Shown in pieces: positions 42,195 through 51,662 of a stretch of DNA of 64,000 nt. Every line of letters starts with the position of its first letter. Within the stretch, counting starts at the first letter, position 1. The notes below the pieces were generated by a model. The model was given only the letters and a program-made list of their open reading frames with translations. It was not told where the DNA came from and ran no database searches. This DNA is from Hymenobacter puniceus. Its GTDB lineage: Bacteria; Bacteroidota; Bacteroidia; Cytophagales; Hymenobacteraceae. The stretch spans positions 1 to 64,000 of the forward strand of contig NZ_JACSCX010000004.1 of the NCBI RefSeq assembly GCF_014333525.1, in the 5' to 3' direction. Both the position numbers and the translations under genes were made by a program.

Positions 42195-44684
42195 ATGACT
42201 TCCTCTACGCCTTTCAGCCGGACCCTCGCGGGCCTTGGATTCCTCGCTATGCTTGCTCCGCTGACCGCAGCAGCCCAACAGCCCGCCGGCTCCGTGTCCG
42301 GCACGCTCCTCGATCAGACCAGCGGGCAGCCGCTGCCATTTGCCAACGTAGTAGTGCTGCGGGCCCAGGACTCTACGTTTGTGAGTGGCGCCCAAACCGG
42401 CGAAAACGGCGCATTCGAGCTTACCTCTTTGGGGCTGGGCTCCTATTTAGTGAAAGCCTCGGCCATTGGCTACCAGGGCTTTCGGCGGACGGTGGCGCTG
42501 AACGGTGCCACCCCCAGCGTGCGGCTGGGCGCTCTGAAACTGGTTCCGACCGCCACGCAGCTCAAGGGCGTGACCGTAACCGGCGAGCGGGCCACGGTGC
42601 AGAATGAGCCCGGCAAGCGCATCATCAACGTAGAGAAAGACTTGGCCAGCGTGGGTGGCATGGCTACTGATGTGCTGCGCAACGTGCCCTCCGTGGCCGT
42701 GGACGCCAACGGCACTGTGAGTTTGCGCGGCTCCTCGAACCTGACCATCCTGATTGATGGCAAGCCCGCCGGCGGCTCCAACGGCAGCCCGGGGTTGCGC
42801 CTCGACCAGATTCCATCGTCGCGAATTGCCCGGATTGAGGTCATCACCAATCCTTCGGCCAAATACGATGCGCAGGGCACAGGCGTCATCAATGTTATTA
42901 TGAAGAAAAACGGCAAGGATGGTATCAACGGCCAAGCCAGCCTACTGGGCGGCACCGGCGACAAGTACAACGCCAGCCTGAACCTGAGCCGCCACCGGGG
43001 CCCGCTGACCGTGAATGCCAGCTACGACCGCCAGGACGAAAACTACCGCAACCGCACCATCAACGAGCAAACGGCCCGCGTCGGCTCCGACCTCATCCAG
43101 ACCAGCCAAACCGGCCTCGACCGTGAAAACGACAACTCGCACAGCTTGCGCCTCGGCCTCGACTACGAGATAAGCAAAGAGCAGAGTTTGAGCGTGAACG
43201 TGTCGCCGACGCTGCAGCGGGAAGTGGACAGCAACACAATGCTGCTCAGCACCCAGCGCCCCGGCTTGCCGGCCACCTCGCAGCAGGGCACCCAGCTGAT
43301 GAAAGTGGATGTGCGTGTGCTGGAAAACACGGCCAGCTACCGCCGCACCTGGGCTGCCCACGAGGGCCGTGAGCTGACGGCCGTGGCCGGGGCCGTGCTG
43401 GTTGACGCCGATGTGCCCGTGACGCAAACCCTAAGCGAAGGCGGCCTGCGCGGCTGGCGCCAGCAAATGGATGTAAACCTGGGAATGCAGTTTGCGCAGC
43501 TCGACTACGTGCACCCACTCCCGAGTGGCAAGGGCAAGCTGGAAACCGGCCTGAAAGTGCAGCGCCAGACCAGCCGCGGCATTGCCGACCTGCTCACCCA
43601 ATCCACGGACAACCCCACCGAATACGTGCGCGACGCGGCCCGTTCGCTGTCGTATAACTTCGAGGAGCTGGTGCCCGCCGCCTACATCACCGGCCAGCGC
43701 CGCTGGGGCAAAGGCTGGAACGCGGAAGGTGGCCTGCGCACCGAGTACACCAATACCAGCGGGGCCGTAGTAGGCGGCGCCGGTGGCTTCCAGCTCGATT
43801 ATCTGGGTGTATTTCCGACGGCCAGCCTGAGCAAAAGCCTGGGCCGCACCGACTCCGCCAGCGGCGGCGAGCAGCCGCAGCGCCTGCAGTTCAGCTACGC
43901 CCGCCGCCTCGACCGGCCTAACTTCATGCAGCAGCTGGCCGTGCCGCTCTATCAGGACCCGCGCTTCTACCGCCTCGGCAATCCGGCCCTGCGCGCCCAG
44001 TTCAGCCACAACCTGGAGCTGAACCACCAGCTGAGCTTGCCCGGCGGCGCCGAAATTACCAGCACCCTTTTCGGCCGCTACACCACCCAGGCCATCCAGC
44101 GCCTGCGCCTTGTGGATACGGCCGCTACCCGCCTCAACCCCGCTGCCGGCCTGGTGCTGGCCGAAACCTACCGCAACTCAGGTACCACCACCAATGTAGG
44201 CCTGGAAATGACCTGGAGCCAGCCCCTGACGAAGTGGTGGCGCGTGCAGGCCACGGGCTCGGCGTATCGCACGCAGTTGCAAACCAACGCCTCCAACATC
44301 GGGGCACGTCAGGCGCTGGTGGGCACCGGCCGCCTCACCCAGAATTTCACGCCGCTGCCTACGCTTGATATGCAGCTCACGGGCTCCTGGGAATCGGCGA
44401 AGCTGACCGCTCAGGGCCGCAGCCGGGCTGTAGGAGCCATTGATGTAGCACTGCGCCAGCGGTTGTGGCAGAACCGTGCCGCCCTCACCTTCCGCGTCTC
44501 CGACGTGCTCAACACCAAGGTCTACCGCACCATCATCGACTCGCCGGAACTGACCTCGAACTATTACTCCAAGCCGGAATCCCGCGTGGCCTGGCTGGGC
44601 TTCACCTGGTACGTGGGCGCCAGCAAAGCCAAAGCGGGCCGCATCGAAGGAGGCCCGAAAGGTGGTGGCGGCTTCGGTGGCTAG
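42195..44684 (+). CDS. TonB-dependent receptor-like outer-membrane protein with regulatory-like N-domain
   Basis: An 829-residue outer-membrane barrel protein. The signal peptide is TLAGLGFLAMLAPLTAAAQ. A carboxypeptidase-regulatory-like domain follows (SVSGTLLDQTSGQPLPFANV ... GENGAFELTSLGLGSYLVKA), then a plug domain (GKRIINVEKDLASVGGMATD, DVLRNVPSVAVDANGTVSLR, LTILIDGKPAGG and IEVITNPSAKYDAQGTGVIN). The remaining 550 residues form the barrel of the OMP_b-brl_3 type, ending in a Gly-rich GGPKGGGGFGG. There is no SusD partner, so glycan import is not indicated; siderophore, peptide or other uptake is possible. The ATG at 42195 opens the signal peptide, although the frame is open 64 codons upstream. 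Confidence 0.9.
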   Translation: MTSSTPFSRTLAGLGFLAMLAPLTAAAQQPAGSVSGTLLDQTSGQPLPFANVVVLRAQDSTFVSGAQTGENGAFELTSLGLGSYLVKASAIGYQGFRRTVALNGATPSVRLGALKLVPTATQLKGVTVTGERATVQNEPGKRIINVEKDLASVGGMATDVLRNVPSVAVDANGTVSLRGSSNLTILIDGKPAGGSNGSPGLRLDQIPSSRIARIEVITNPSAKYDAQGTGVINVIMKKNGKDGINGQASLLGGTGDKYNASLNLSRHRGPLTVNASYDRQDENYRNRTINEQTARVGSDLIQTSQTGLDRENDNSHSLRLGLDYEISKEQSLSVNVSPTLQREVDSNTMLLSTQRPGLPATSQQGTQLMKVDVRVLENTASYRRTWAAHEGRELTAVAGAVLVDADVPVTQTLSEGGLRGWRQQMDVNLGMQFAQLDYVHPLPSGKGKLETGLKVQRQTSRGIADLLTQSTDNPTEYVRDAARSLSYNFEELVPAAYITGQRRWGKGWNAEGGLRTEYTNTSGAVVGGAGGFQLDYLGVFPTASLSKSLGRTDSASGGEQPQRLQFSYARRLDRPNFMQQLAVPLYQDPRFYRLGNPALRAQFSHNLELNHQLSLPGGAEITSTLFGRYTTQAIQRLRLVDTAATRLNPAAGLVLAETYRNSGTTTNVGLEMTWSQPLTKWWRVQATGSAYRTQLQTNASNIGARQALVGTGRLTQNFTPLPTLDMQLTGSWESAKLTAQGRSRAVGAIDVALRQRLWQNRAALTFRVSDVLNTKVYRTIIDSPELTSNYYSKPESRVAWLGFTWYVGASKAKAGRIEGGPKGGGGFGG

Positions 44685-45015
44685 TCTGAACCTACCGCGT
44701 AATGGGGCAAGCCGCTCCACTCCGGCAGGCACCTGAAATTTTTCTCTGCTTTTCAGGCATCCTTTTGCTCCTGCCCCTCATCTATACCGCAGAAGATCAG
44801 CTGCTTCTTTTACGCTTCACCGCTCCCGGCCGGGCGCTGTTTTTACTGCCTGCCGTAGTTGTCCCGCCGATTTAGGTGGCGGGGTTTCGCCCCGGTCTAC
44901 GTCAATTGCGTGCCGGGCATTCCACCTACATTTTTCATTGCTTCCGGTTTTCGCGGGCCCATCTGGGCCGGCCGACGGGCAGCGCCTTGCCAACTTTCCA
45001 ACCTTTCTGAGTATC
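44685..45015. other. Intergenic region between receptor and orphan regulatory-like protein
   Basis: These 331 bp hold no gene that I can support. Two weak hairpins, CCTGAAA/TTTCAGG near 44730-44755 and CCCGCC/GGCGGG at 44863-44883, might end the receptor transcript. No clear promoter for the next gene was found. Confidence 0.4.
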
Positions 45016-45462
45016 ATGAAAACGTCCTTGTTGAACCGCTCCCTTCTTGGTTTTATTTCCGCCCTGGCTGTATTACAGGTTTCCACGCAGCTGCTGGGCC
45101 ACGGCACCGTCAGCGGTAGCCTCCGCGACGGCGACACCCAGGAGCCCATTCCGTACACCAATGTGGTGGTGCTGCGCGCCGACAACCACCAGCTAGCCGC
45201 CGCCGGCACCACCGATGCCAATGGCGACTTTAAGTTCAAATATCTGCCGCTGGGGCGCTACATTGTGCAGTCGACGGCGCTGGGCTACCAGCCACTGCAG
45301 CCTACCGTGGCTTTCCGGCCGCTACACAACCGCCAGCAGCTGGGCACCCTCACGCTGCAGTCGTTGCCGGGGCAGCCGGTAGTGGTAGGCAGCCGGCAGG
45401 CTGTAGCGCAGCGCAGTAGCAGCCAGCCCACCAATGTGCTGGCGCAGCGGCTGGGCTCGTAG
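45016..45462 (+). CDS. Stand-alone carboxypeptidase-regulatory-like domain protein
   Basis: A 148-residue exported protein. The N-terminus MKTSLLNRSLLGFISALAVLQ looks like a signal peptide. Residues 35-105 are a carboxypeptidase-regulatory-like domain (TVSGSLRDGDTQEPIPYTNV, ANGDFKFKYLPLGRYIVQST) closely resembling the N-terminal domain of the receptor just upstream (SVSGTLLDQTSGQPLPFANV). The protein stops after a Gln/Ser-rich tail (QRSSSQPTNVLAQRLGS) with no plug or barrel. It could be an independent small protein, or a truncated duplicate of the receptor 5' end. No frame after the stop continues with barrel sequence, so a simple frameshift is unlikely. Confidence 0.7.
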   Translation: MKTSLLNRSLLGFISALAVLQVSTQLLGHGTVSGSLRDGDTQEPIPYTNVVVLRADNHQLAAAGTTDANGDFKFKYLPLGRYIVQSTALGYQPLQPTVAFRPLHNRQQLGTLTLQSLPGQPVVVGSRQAVAQRSSSQPTNVLAQRLGS

Positions 45463-45539
45463 TCAGCAGGAAACAGCTATAACAGTAAACCGTGCAATAA
45501 AATGCGGTAATTAGCTATAGCTATAGTGCATTTTGACAC

Positions 45540-45572
45540 GTGGCACCACGGCCTACGGAGCAGTGGTGCCAC
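45540..45572. repeat. Short hairpin GTGGCACCAC / GTGGTGCCAC
   Basis: A perfect 10-bp stem with a 13-nt loop in the gap between the orphan regulatory-like gene and the DUF2459 gene. No T run follows on the plus strand, so it is not a classical terminator. Confidence 0.6.
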
Positions 45573-45654
45573 TGCATGAGACGCTGGCCAAGATGGGTGA
45601 CCAGCGTGTGCATAAAGGTGCAGTAAATCCCGAACGACATCCGAACTTGCAGGC

Positions 45655-46302
45655 ATGTCGGCTGCTTTCACTGCCTTTATACTGTTGCTGATGACCGGGG
45701 CACTGCTGCCCGTGAACCGCCGGTTCCGACAGACGCCCAATGGCGTGGCCGTGTTTGTGGTATCGAATGGCACGCACACCGATGTGGTGCTGCCATTGCG
45801 CGACGCCCGCACTGATGTAAACTGGCTCCGTCACCTGCCTGATTCGGGAATGCAGGCACGCTTCAGCGGCTACGAGTACGCCGCGTTCGGCTGGGGCAGT
45901 GAAGCATTTTTCCTGGCCTCTTACAGCCACCAGCAGCCCGGCCCCAGCGTGGTACTGCGGGCCGTGGTGCCCGGGCCGACGCTCATGCACGTGCGGTTTC
46001 TCCGCCAGGCTCCGGTGGCTGGGCCTCAGGTGGTGCCGCTGCGCATTTCGGTGGCGCAATATCAGGCGCTGGCAGCTCAAGTGGCCGCCTCGTTTCAGTC
46101 CGACAGCCTGCAGCACTACCAGCTGCGCAACGCCGCCGGCTACACGCCAAACGACTTCTTTTTCCGGGCTGCCGGCCGCTACCACGCCCTGCGCACCTGC
46201 AACGACTGGACCGTGCGTACCCTGCGCCGGACCGGGCTGCGGGCGCCGCTAAAGTCGCCGCTGGCGGCGCCGGTGCTGGTGCAGGCACGGCGGGCACGGT
46301 AA
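45655..46302 (+). CDS. DUF2459 / TIGR02117 family protein
   Basis: A 215-residue protein with one N-terminal hydrophobic segment (AAFTAFILLLMTGALLPV) acting as signal anchor. Family hallmarks are the early VVSNGTHTDVVLPL with a conserved His, YAAFGWGSEAFFL, and the C-terminal TCNDWTVRTLRRTGL with the invariant Cys-Asn/Asp-Trp. These match TIGR02117 (DUF2459), a small family of unknown function. The Cys and His positions would fit a papain-like hydrolase, but this is speculation. Starts at the first ATG. A hairpin precedes it and hisS follows 61 bp later on the same strand, probably with its own promoter (TACCTTCG at 46332). Confidence 0.8.
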   Translation: MSAAFTAFILLLMTGALLPVNRRFRQTPNGVAVFVVSNGTHTDVVLPLRDARTDVNWLRHLPDSGMQARFSGYEYAAFGWGSEAFFLASYSHQQPGPSVVLRAVVPGPTLMHVRFLRQAPVAGPQVVPLRISVAQYQALAAQVAASFQSDSLQHYQLRNAAGYTPNDFFFRAAGRYHALRTCNDWTVRTLRRTGLRAPLKSPLAAPVLVQARRAR

Positions 46303-46363
46303 CAGGCGCAGTAAGCGGCCGCGCGTTTGCTTACCTTCGCGCCATCAATCCGCCTAGTTTCTG

Positions 46364-47767
46364 ATGAGCGTTCAAAAACCCAGCATCCCGCGCGGTACCC
46401 GCGACTTTGGCCCGGCCGTGGTGGCCCGCCGCAACTATATTTTCGGCGTTATTCGCCGCGTGTTCGAGAAGTTCGGCTACGCCCCGCTGGAAACCCCGAC
46501 CCTGGAAAACCTGTCGGTGCTGACCGGTAAGTACGGTGATGAAGGCGACCAGCTGCTGTTCAAAGTCCTGAACTCCGGCGACTTCGCTAAAGACGTTACT
46601 GCTGAAGACCTCGCCGCCGACAACCGCAGCAAGCGGCTGCTGCCTAAAGTGGCCGAAAAAGGCTTGCGCTACGACCTCACGGTGCCGTTTGCGCGCTACG
46701 TGGTGATGAACCGCGGCACGCTCACGTTCCCGTTCAAGCGCTACCAGATCCAGCCGGTGTGGCGCGCCGACCGGCCCCAGCGCGGCCGCTACCGGGAGTT
46801 CTATCAGTGCGACGCCGACGTGGTAGGCACCGATTCGCTGCTCTGCGAGGCCGAAATTGTGCTGATGATGTCGGAGGTGCTGACCACGCTGGGTTTGACG
46901 GACCACACCATCAAAATCAACCACCGCCGCGTGCTGGGCGCGTTTTATCAGGCGCTGGGCGGCGAAGGCACCGAAACTGACCTGTTCGTGGCCATCGACA
47001 AGCTCGACAAAATCGGGCGCGAAGGAGTGGCGAAGGAGCTGGCCGAGCGTAATTTCTCGGCGGCGGCCATTGAGCGGCTGTTTGATTTACTGGGTGTGGA
47101 AGGCCATTTTGAGGAGAAACTGGAGCGCCTGCTGGCCGGCTTCGTGACGGCTGGCGTAGACCCCGACAATGCCACCGCCGACGGCTACAAAGGCCTGCAG
47201 GATTTGCAGCGCGTGCTGGACTACCTGCGCGGCTTCGGCTTCGAGAAGTGGGACAACCTGGAGTTTGACGTGACGCTGGCCCGCGGCCTGAGCTACTATA
47301 CAGGCTGCATTTTTGAAATCAAGATCAACAATGTGAACATGGGCAGCGTGAGCGGCGGCGGCCGCTACGACAACCTCACCGGCGCCTTCGGGCTGCCGGG
47401 CGTGTCGGGCGTGGGCTTCTCGTTTGGCGTCGACCGCCTCTACGACTGCCTGGAGGAGCTAGCGCTGTTTCCGGAGGCCGTAGCCACCACCACCCGCTGC
47501 CTGCTCACTAACTTCGACGTGGAAAGTGAGACGGCCGTACTGCCTGTGCTGCGCGCCCTGCGCGAGGCCGGCGTGGCCAGTGAGTTGTTTCCGGAGGCCG
47601 GTAAGCTGGGCAAGCAGTTCAAATACGCCGATGCCAAAGGCATTCCGTACGTGCTGATTCAGGGGCCCGAGGAGCGTGCGGCCGGCTTGTTTAAACTAAA
47701 AACGCTGGCCAGCGGCGAGGAGCGCACCGTTACGCTAGCTGAAGTGCTGACGGAGCTGACGAAGTGA
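46364..47767 (+). CDS. hisS: Histidine-tRNA ligase
   Basis: A 467-residue class II aminoacyl-tRNA synthetase. It begins with the motif IPRGTRDFGPAVVARRNYIF. Motif 2 is FKRYQIQPVWRADRPQRGRYREFYQCDAD, with the ATP-contacting arginines. The histidine A loop is LARGLSYYTGCIFEI, and motif 3 lies in VSGGGRYDNLTGAFG to GVGFSFGVDRL. The C-terminal 95 residues are the anticodon-binding domain (CLLTNFDVESETAVLPVLRA, FPEAGKLGKQFKYADAKGIP). The length is normal for the Bacteroidota form. A strong terminator ends the unit, and the next gene encodes histidine ammonia-lyase. Confidence 0.97.
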   Translation: MSVQKPSIPRGTRDFGPAVVARRNYIFGVIRRVFEKFGYAPLETPTLENLSVLTGKYGDEGDQLLFKVLNSGDFAKDVTAEDLAADNRSKRLLPKVAEKGLRYDLTVPFARYVVMNRGTLTFPFKRYQIQPVWRADRPQRGRYREFYQCDADVVGTDSLLCEAEIVLMMSEVLTTLGLTDHTIKINHRRVLGAFYQALGGEGTETDLFVAIDKLDKIGREGVAKELAERNFSAAAIERLFDLLGVEGHFEEKLERLLAGFVTAGVDPDNATADGYKGLQDLQRVLDYLRGFGFEKWDNLEFDVTLARGLSYYTGCIFEIKINNVNMGSVSGGGRYDNLTGAFGLPGVSGVGFSFGVDRLYDCLEELALFPEAVATTTRCLLTNFDVESETAVLPVLRALREAGVASELFPEAGKLGKQFKYADAKGIPYVLIQGPEERAAGLFKLKTLASGEERTVTLAEVLTELTK

Positions 47768-47831
47768 GGCCACGTTAGTGCTCCGGTCCGATGGCGGTAG
47801 CCGTCTGACTAGGATACGAACCAACAGAATG

Positions 47832-47876
47832 AACATCGGCCATCTGGAGCAGTGCTTCGGATGGCCGATGTTTTTT
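47832..47876 (+). terminator. Rho-independent terminator of hisS
   Basis: A 13-bp stem AACATCGGCCATC / GATGGCCGATGTT with a 15-nt loop and a following T run, about 65 bp after the hisS stop. Confidence 0.9.
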
Positions 47877-47944
47877 AAGCCCGGCGAGTTTCTGCATTTT
47901 TGACAATTCTCCACCCCAGCCCACCCGCTGTTTCCCGCACCCGC

Positions 47945-49441
47945 ATGTCTTTGGATTACGTCCTCACGCCCTCAACTCACCTCGACCTCGCTACTCTCAG
48001 CCAGCTGCTGCACACCAAAGCGCACGTAGCACTCAGCGACGAGGCGCGGCAACGGATTGCAGATTGCTACCAGTATCTGCACGACCGGCTGGAACGCTCC
48101 GACGTGCCGGTGTACGGCATCAATACCGGTTTTGGGGCTCTTTGCAACCAAACCATTCCGGCCGGGCAGCGCCAGCAGCTGCAAACCAACCTGATGATGT
48201 CGCACGCCTGCGGCACCGGCGAGGAAGTGCCGGCCGAGCTGGTGCGCCTGATGTTGCTGCTGAAAGTACAAAGCCTGAGCTACGGCCACAGCGGCGTGCA
48301 GGTGGCCACCGCCCAGCGCCTGCTCGATTTCTACAACCGGGGCATGCTGCCGGTGGTGTATCAGCAGGGCTCATTGGGCGCCAGCGGCGACTTAGCACCA
48401 CTGGCGCACTTGTGTTTGCCACTGCTGGGGCTGGGCGAAGTCAACTACGAAGGCTACCGCCTGGCCGCGGCCGATGCCATGAGCCTGTTCAGCTGGGCGC
48501 CGCTCACGCTGGAAGCCAAGGAAGGCCTGGCCCTGCTCAACGGCACCCAGTTCATGCTGGCTTATGCCGTACACGGGCTGCTGCGGGTACAGCGCCTGCT
48601 GGCCGCCGCCGACGTTATCGGGGCGTTGTCGTTGGAGGCATTTGATGGGCGGGCCGAGCCGTTTGATGCGCGCCTGCACCAGCTGCGTCCCCACGCCGGG
48701 CAGGTGGCGGTGGCCGGCCGTATTCGGGAGCTGCTGGCGGGTTCGGAGCTGCAAAGCCAGCCTAAAACCGCCGTGCAGGACCCTTACTCGTTCCGGTGCA
48801 TGCCCCAGGTGCACGGCGCCTCCCGCGACGCCGTGGCGTACGTGCAGCGCACCGTGGAAACCGAGTGCAATGCCGTTACCGACAACCCCAACATCTTTCC
48901 GGCTGACGACGCCATCCTGAGCGGCGGCAACTTCCACGGCCAGCCGCTGGCGCTGGCGCTGGACATGCTGGCCATTGCTACTGCCGAAATCGGGAGTATT
49001 TCGCAGCAGCGCACCACCCAGCTGATTGGCGGGCAGCGCGGGTTGCCGCCGTTTCTGGTGGCCGAGCCTGGCCTGAACTCGGGCCTGATGATTCCGCAGT
49101 ACACGGCCGCCGGCATCGTGAGCCAGAACAAGCAGCTGTGCACTCCGGCCTCCGTAGACAGCGTGGTGAGCAGCAATGGCCAGGAAGACCACGTAAGCAT
49201 GGGCGCCAACGCCGCCACCAAGGCGCTACGCGTGGTGCAAAACGCAGAGCAGCTGCTGGGCATTGAGCTCCTGAATGCCACGCAAGCCTTGTCTTTCCGC
49301 CGGCCAGCGCGCACTTCCGAGACACTGGAGCAGGTGGTGGCGGCTTTCCGCGAGAAAGTACCGTTCGTGAGCCGTGACCGGGTGCTCTACCCCGACCTGC
49401 ACGCCGCCGCTGCGTTCGTGCGCAGCTACCAGTGGCAGTAG
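47945..49441 (+). CDS. hutH: Histidine ammonia-lyase
   Basis: A 498-residue lyase that deaminates histidine to urocanate. The prosthetic MIO group forms from Ala-Ser-Gly in QGSLGASGDLAPLAHL. Active-site segments include VYGINTGFGALCNQ, LLNGTQFMLAYAVHG, and VQDPYSFRCMPQVHGASRDA with NAVTDNPNIF. The late EDHVSMGANAATKA motif is also present. The ATG at 47945 (MSLDYVLTPST) is preferred over a start 15 codons earlier that would reach into the 3' side of the hisS terminator. No hutU, hutI or hutG gene is adjacent, so the rest of the histidine degradation pathway must lie elsewhere, if present. Tyrosine ammonia-lyase relatives share the fold, but the sequence reads as HutH. Confidence 0.94.
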   Translation: MSLDYVLTPSTHLDLATLSQLLHTKAHVALSDEARQRIADCYQYLHDRLERSDVPVYGINTGFGALCNQTIPAGQRQQLQTNLMMSHACGTGEEVPAELVRLMLLLKVQSLSYGHSGVQVATAQRLLDFYNRGMLPVVYQQGSLGASGDLAPLAHLCLPLLGLGEVNYEGYRLAAADAMSLFSWAPLTLEAKEGLALLNGTQFMLAYAVHGLLRVQRLLAAADVIGALSLEAFDGRAEPFDARLHQLRPHAGQVAVAGRIRELLAGSELQSQPKTAVQDPYSFRCMPQVHGASRDAVAYVQRTVETECNAVTDNPNIFPADDAILSGGNFHGQPLALALDMLAIATAEIGSISQQRTTQLIGGQRGLPPFLVAEPGLNSGLMIPQYTAAGIVSQNKQLCTPASVDSVVSSNGQEDHVSMGANAATKALRVVQNAEQLLGIELLNATQALSFRRPARTSETLEQVVAAFREKVPFVSRDRVLYPDLHAAAAFVRSYQWQ

Positions 49442-49537
49442 GTCTCTGAGTGCCAGCCGCGCCAGCGTATGCCGATTGTGGGTATCTTGGCGTTACTGTC
49501 CGGTCAGGTTCCGACCTGTTTCATCTGCTGCTATTCT

Positions 49538-51496
49538 ATGCGTTCCGTGAAGTTTCTTTGCCTATGCCTGCTGCTGCTGGGAGCAGTGCTGGCCGTTACT
49601 GTGCCAGCGCTGGCGCAGCCCTGCGTGTCGTCGCCGAACCCGCCTGCCTGCACGTTTGTAGCGGTGGATGTGCAAACCAACCGGATAGTGGAAAAGCTGT
49701 GCGTGGGCCGTACAGTACGCTTCGATCTATGCGCCGGCCGGCCGCCGCTAACCTACTTCTACCAGGTGCTGCCGGGACTCAATTCCTACCCCAATCCGTG
49801 CGGCGGGCCCAGCTTCCGGCCTTCGCCTTTCACCTACACACCCACTGCAGCTGGCCCTATTACCGCCACTGAAAACGGCCAGGCGCCTCCCGGCGGCGTG
49901 TCTACCATCTACTTCCGGGTGTTTGAAGTGTATGACAATCCGCCGCCGGCCTTTACGGCAGCCGCCTGCTCGCCGGGTTTTGTGCAAGTAACGCTGCCCA
50001 CCACACCCTACAACAGTTACACGGTCCAGATCGGGAGCAGCACGTTTCCGGCCCAACCCGGGCAGGTCAGCACGTTTCCGGTGCCGGCAGGTGCCACCAG
50101 CATCACGGTGGCGGGGGTGTACGCAGACAGCGACCTGTGCACCCGCTCGGCTACGCAGCCGCTGCCGCAGCTGGCAGCGCCGGGGCCACTGGTAATCCAG
50201 CGGCTAAGTTTGCAGGGCAGCTCGGTGGTGCTGGAAAGCGCGCCGCTGGTGCCCGGCTACACCTATAGTGTGGAGCAAGCCGACTTTGCCACTCCCGCCA
50301 CGTTTCAGCCAGTGCCGGGAGCTGTGGCGAATGGGCTAAGCGGCTACACGATACCAGCGGGCCGCCCGGGCCTCTACCGCCTGCGCCGCACCGACATCTG
50401 CCAGCAGGCTCGGGCAGTTTCAGAACCCGTAAGCACGCTCACGCTCACAGTGCAGGCGGCCGAGCGCCGCAACGAGCTAACCTGGCAGCTGGGCCCCAAC
50501 CCTACCACCTACGAACTAACGCGCAACGGCACGCCACTACCTGCCCCGCTGCCCGCCGCCCGTACCTACTCCGATACGGCTGTGGCTTGTGGCATCCGGT
50601 ACACCTACCGCCTCACGGCGCGTTACCCAGGCGGCGTCACGTCGGTTTCGGAGGCAGCAACGGTGCAGGCTACGGCCACACAGGTTCCGGCCACACCCCG
50701 GTTGTTCGCCTCTTTCGATGAGCGTAACCGGGTGGTGCTGACGGCCAGCGTCGCGCGTTTTCCCAGTACCGGCCAGCTCACCTATCTGCGCGACAACACC
50801 GTGCTGGGCACCAGCGCCGCCCGCACCCGCCGCGACTCTCTGGCCACCTACAGCCCCGATTCGGCGCCGTGCTACCAGGTGCGGTTCGAGGATGACTGCG
50901 CCAACCGCTCGGCGGCCAGTGCGCCCTTCTGCCCGGCCGTGCTGGCTGCCGAGCTGGCCGGCACCCGCGGCTCGGCGGTGCGGCTGCGCTGGTCGGGGTT
51001 GCGCGGGGCGCCGGCTGCCGCCTCTTCCGATTCGTTGCGCTACCGGCTGCTGGTGCTCAACCCCGATAACTCCGTGCGCAACAGCTATGCCGTAGGTGCC
51101 CGCGGCAGCTACCTGGACCAGCTTCCGCCCACCAACCTGCAAGCAGTGCGCTACCGCCTTGAAGTAACAGGCGCCGGCCTGCCTACTGCTAGCTACTCCA
51201 ACATTGCCAGTGCAGTGCGTCCCCTGGAAGCATACGTCCCAACGGCCTTCACTCCCAATGGCGATGGGCTCAATGATGTACTGGAAGTGAAAGGCCGCTT
51301 TCTGAGCAGCTATACCTTCACGGTAGTAGACCGAAATGGGCAGGAAGTTTTTCGCGGCACAGACCGTACCCAGGCCTGGGACGGCCGAATCCGGGGCCAG
51401 CAGCCTGTGCTGGGAGCGTATGTCTGGCGCTTTGAGGCGTTGGATGCCGCCGGCAAGACCGTGGTGCAGCACGGCACGGTTACGATAGTAAAATAG
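49538..51496 (+). CDS. Secreted fibronectin-like protein with T9SS type B sorting domain
   Basis: A 652-residue exported protein. The signal peptide is MRSVKFLCLCLLLLGAVLAV followed by a cleavage-like ALAQ. The N-terminal 140 residues contain several Cys (PCVSSPNPPACTF, KLCVGRTVRFDLC) and look like a PKD-type beta domain. The middle reads as repeated fibronectin type III-like domains (NELTWQLGPNPTTYELTRNG, GTRGSAVRLRWSGL). The last 85 residues are the gliding-motility-associated type B sorting domain: YVPTAFTPNGDGLNDVLEVK, FTVVDRNGQEVFRG, WDGRIRGQQPVLGAYVWRF. The protein should leave the cell through T9SS as a surface adhesin or structural component. The start at 49538 gives a complete signal peptide. 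Confidence 0.87.
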   Translation: MRSVKFLCLCLLLLGAVLAVTVPALAQPCVSSPNPPACTFVAVDVQTNRIVEKLCVGRTVRFDLCAGRPPLTYFYQVLPGLNSYPNPCGGPSFRPSPFTYTPTAAGPITATENGQAPPGGVSTIYFRVFEVYDNPPPAFTAAACSPGFVQVTLPTTPYNSYTVQIGSSTFPAQPGQVSTFPVPAGATSITVAGVYADSDLCTRSATQPLPQLAAPGPLVIQRLSLQGSSVVLESAPLVPGYTYSVEQADFATPATFQPVPGAVANGLSGYTIPAGRPGLYRLRRTDICQQARAVSEPVSTLTLTVQAAERRNELTWQLGPNPTTYELTRNGTPLPAPLPAARTYSDTAVACGIRYTYRLTARYPGGVTSVSEAATVQATATQVPATPRLFASFDERNRVVLTASVARFPSTGQLTYLRDNTVLGTSAARTRRDSLATYSPDSAPCYQVRFEDDCANRSAASAPFCPAVLAAELAGTRGSAVRLRWSGLRGAPAAASSDSLRYRLLVLNPDNSVRNSYAVGARGSYLDQLPPTNLQAVRYRLEVTGAGLPTASYSNIASAVRPLEAYVPTAFTPNGDGLNDVLEVKGRFLSSYTFTVVDRNGQEVFRGTDRTQAWDGRIRGQQPVLGAYVWRFEALDAAGKTVVQHGTVTIVK

Positions 51497-51662
51497 GGCC
51501 GTCGGCGACCGAAACGGAGTTTTTATGAGTATGAAAGTCGCAGAGCATGACCCTTGTGCAGGTAGCCAGAAGAGAAATCAGCAGACGATTTTACCGCAGA
51601 AAATGTAGCACAACAACGTGTTTCTGCGTAGGCAAGGATTCTGTTGTACCTGTTTTCTGCCT

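Noticed and set aside
42195..45462. SusC/SusD-type glycan uptake locus
   Set aside because: The receptor lacks a SusD partner and belongs to the shorter barrel type, and no glycoside hydrolase is adjacent.
45016..45462. Frameshifted 5' end of a second TonB-linked receptor
   Set aside because: No plug or barrel sequence appears in any frame after the stop before the next gene.
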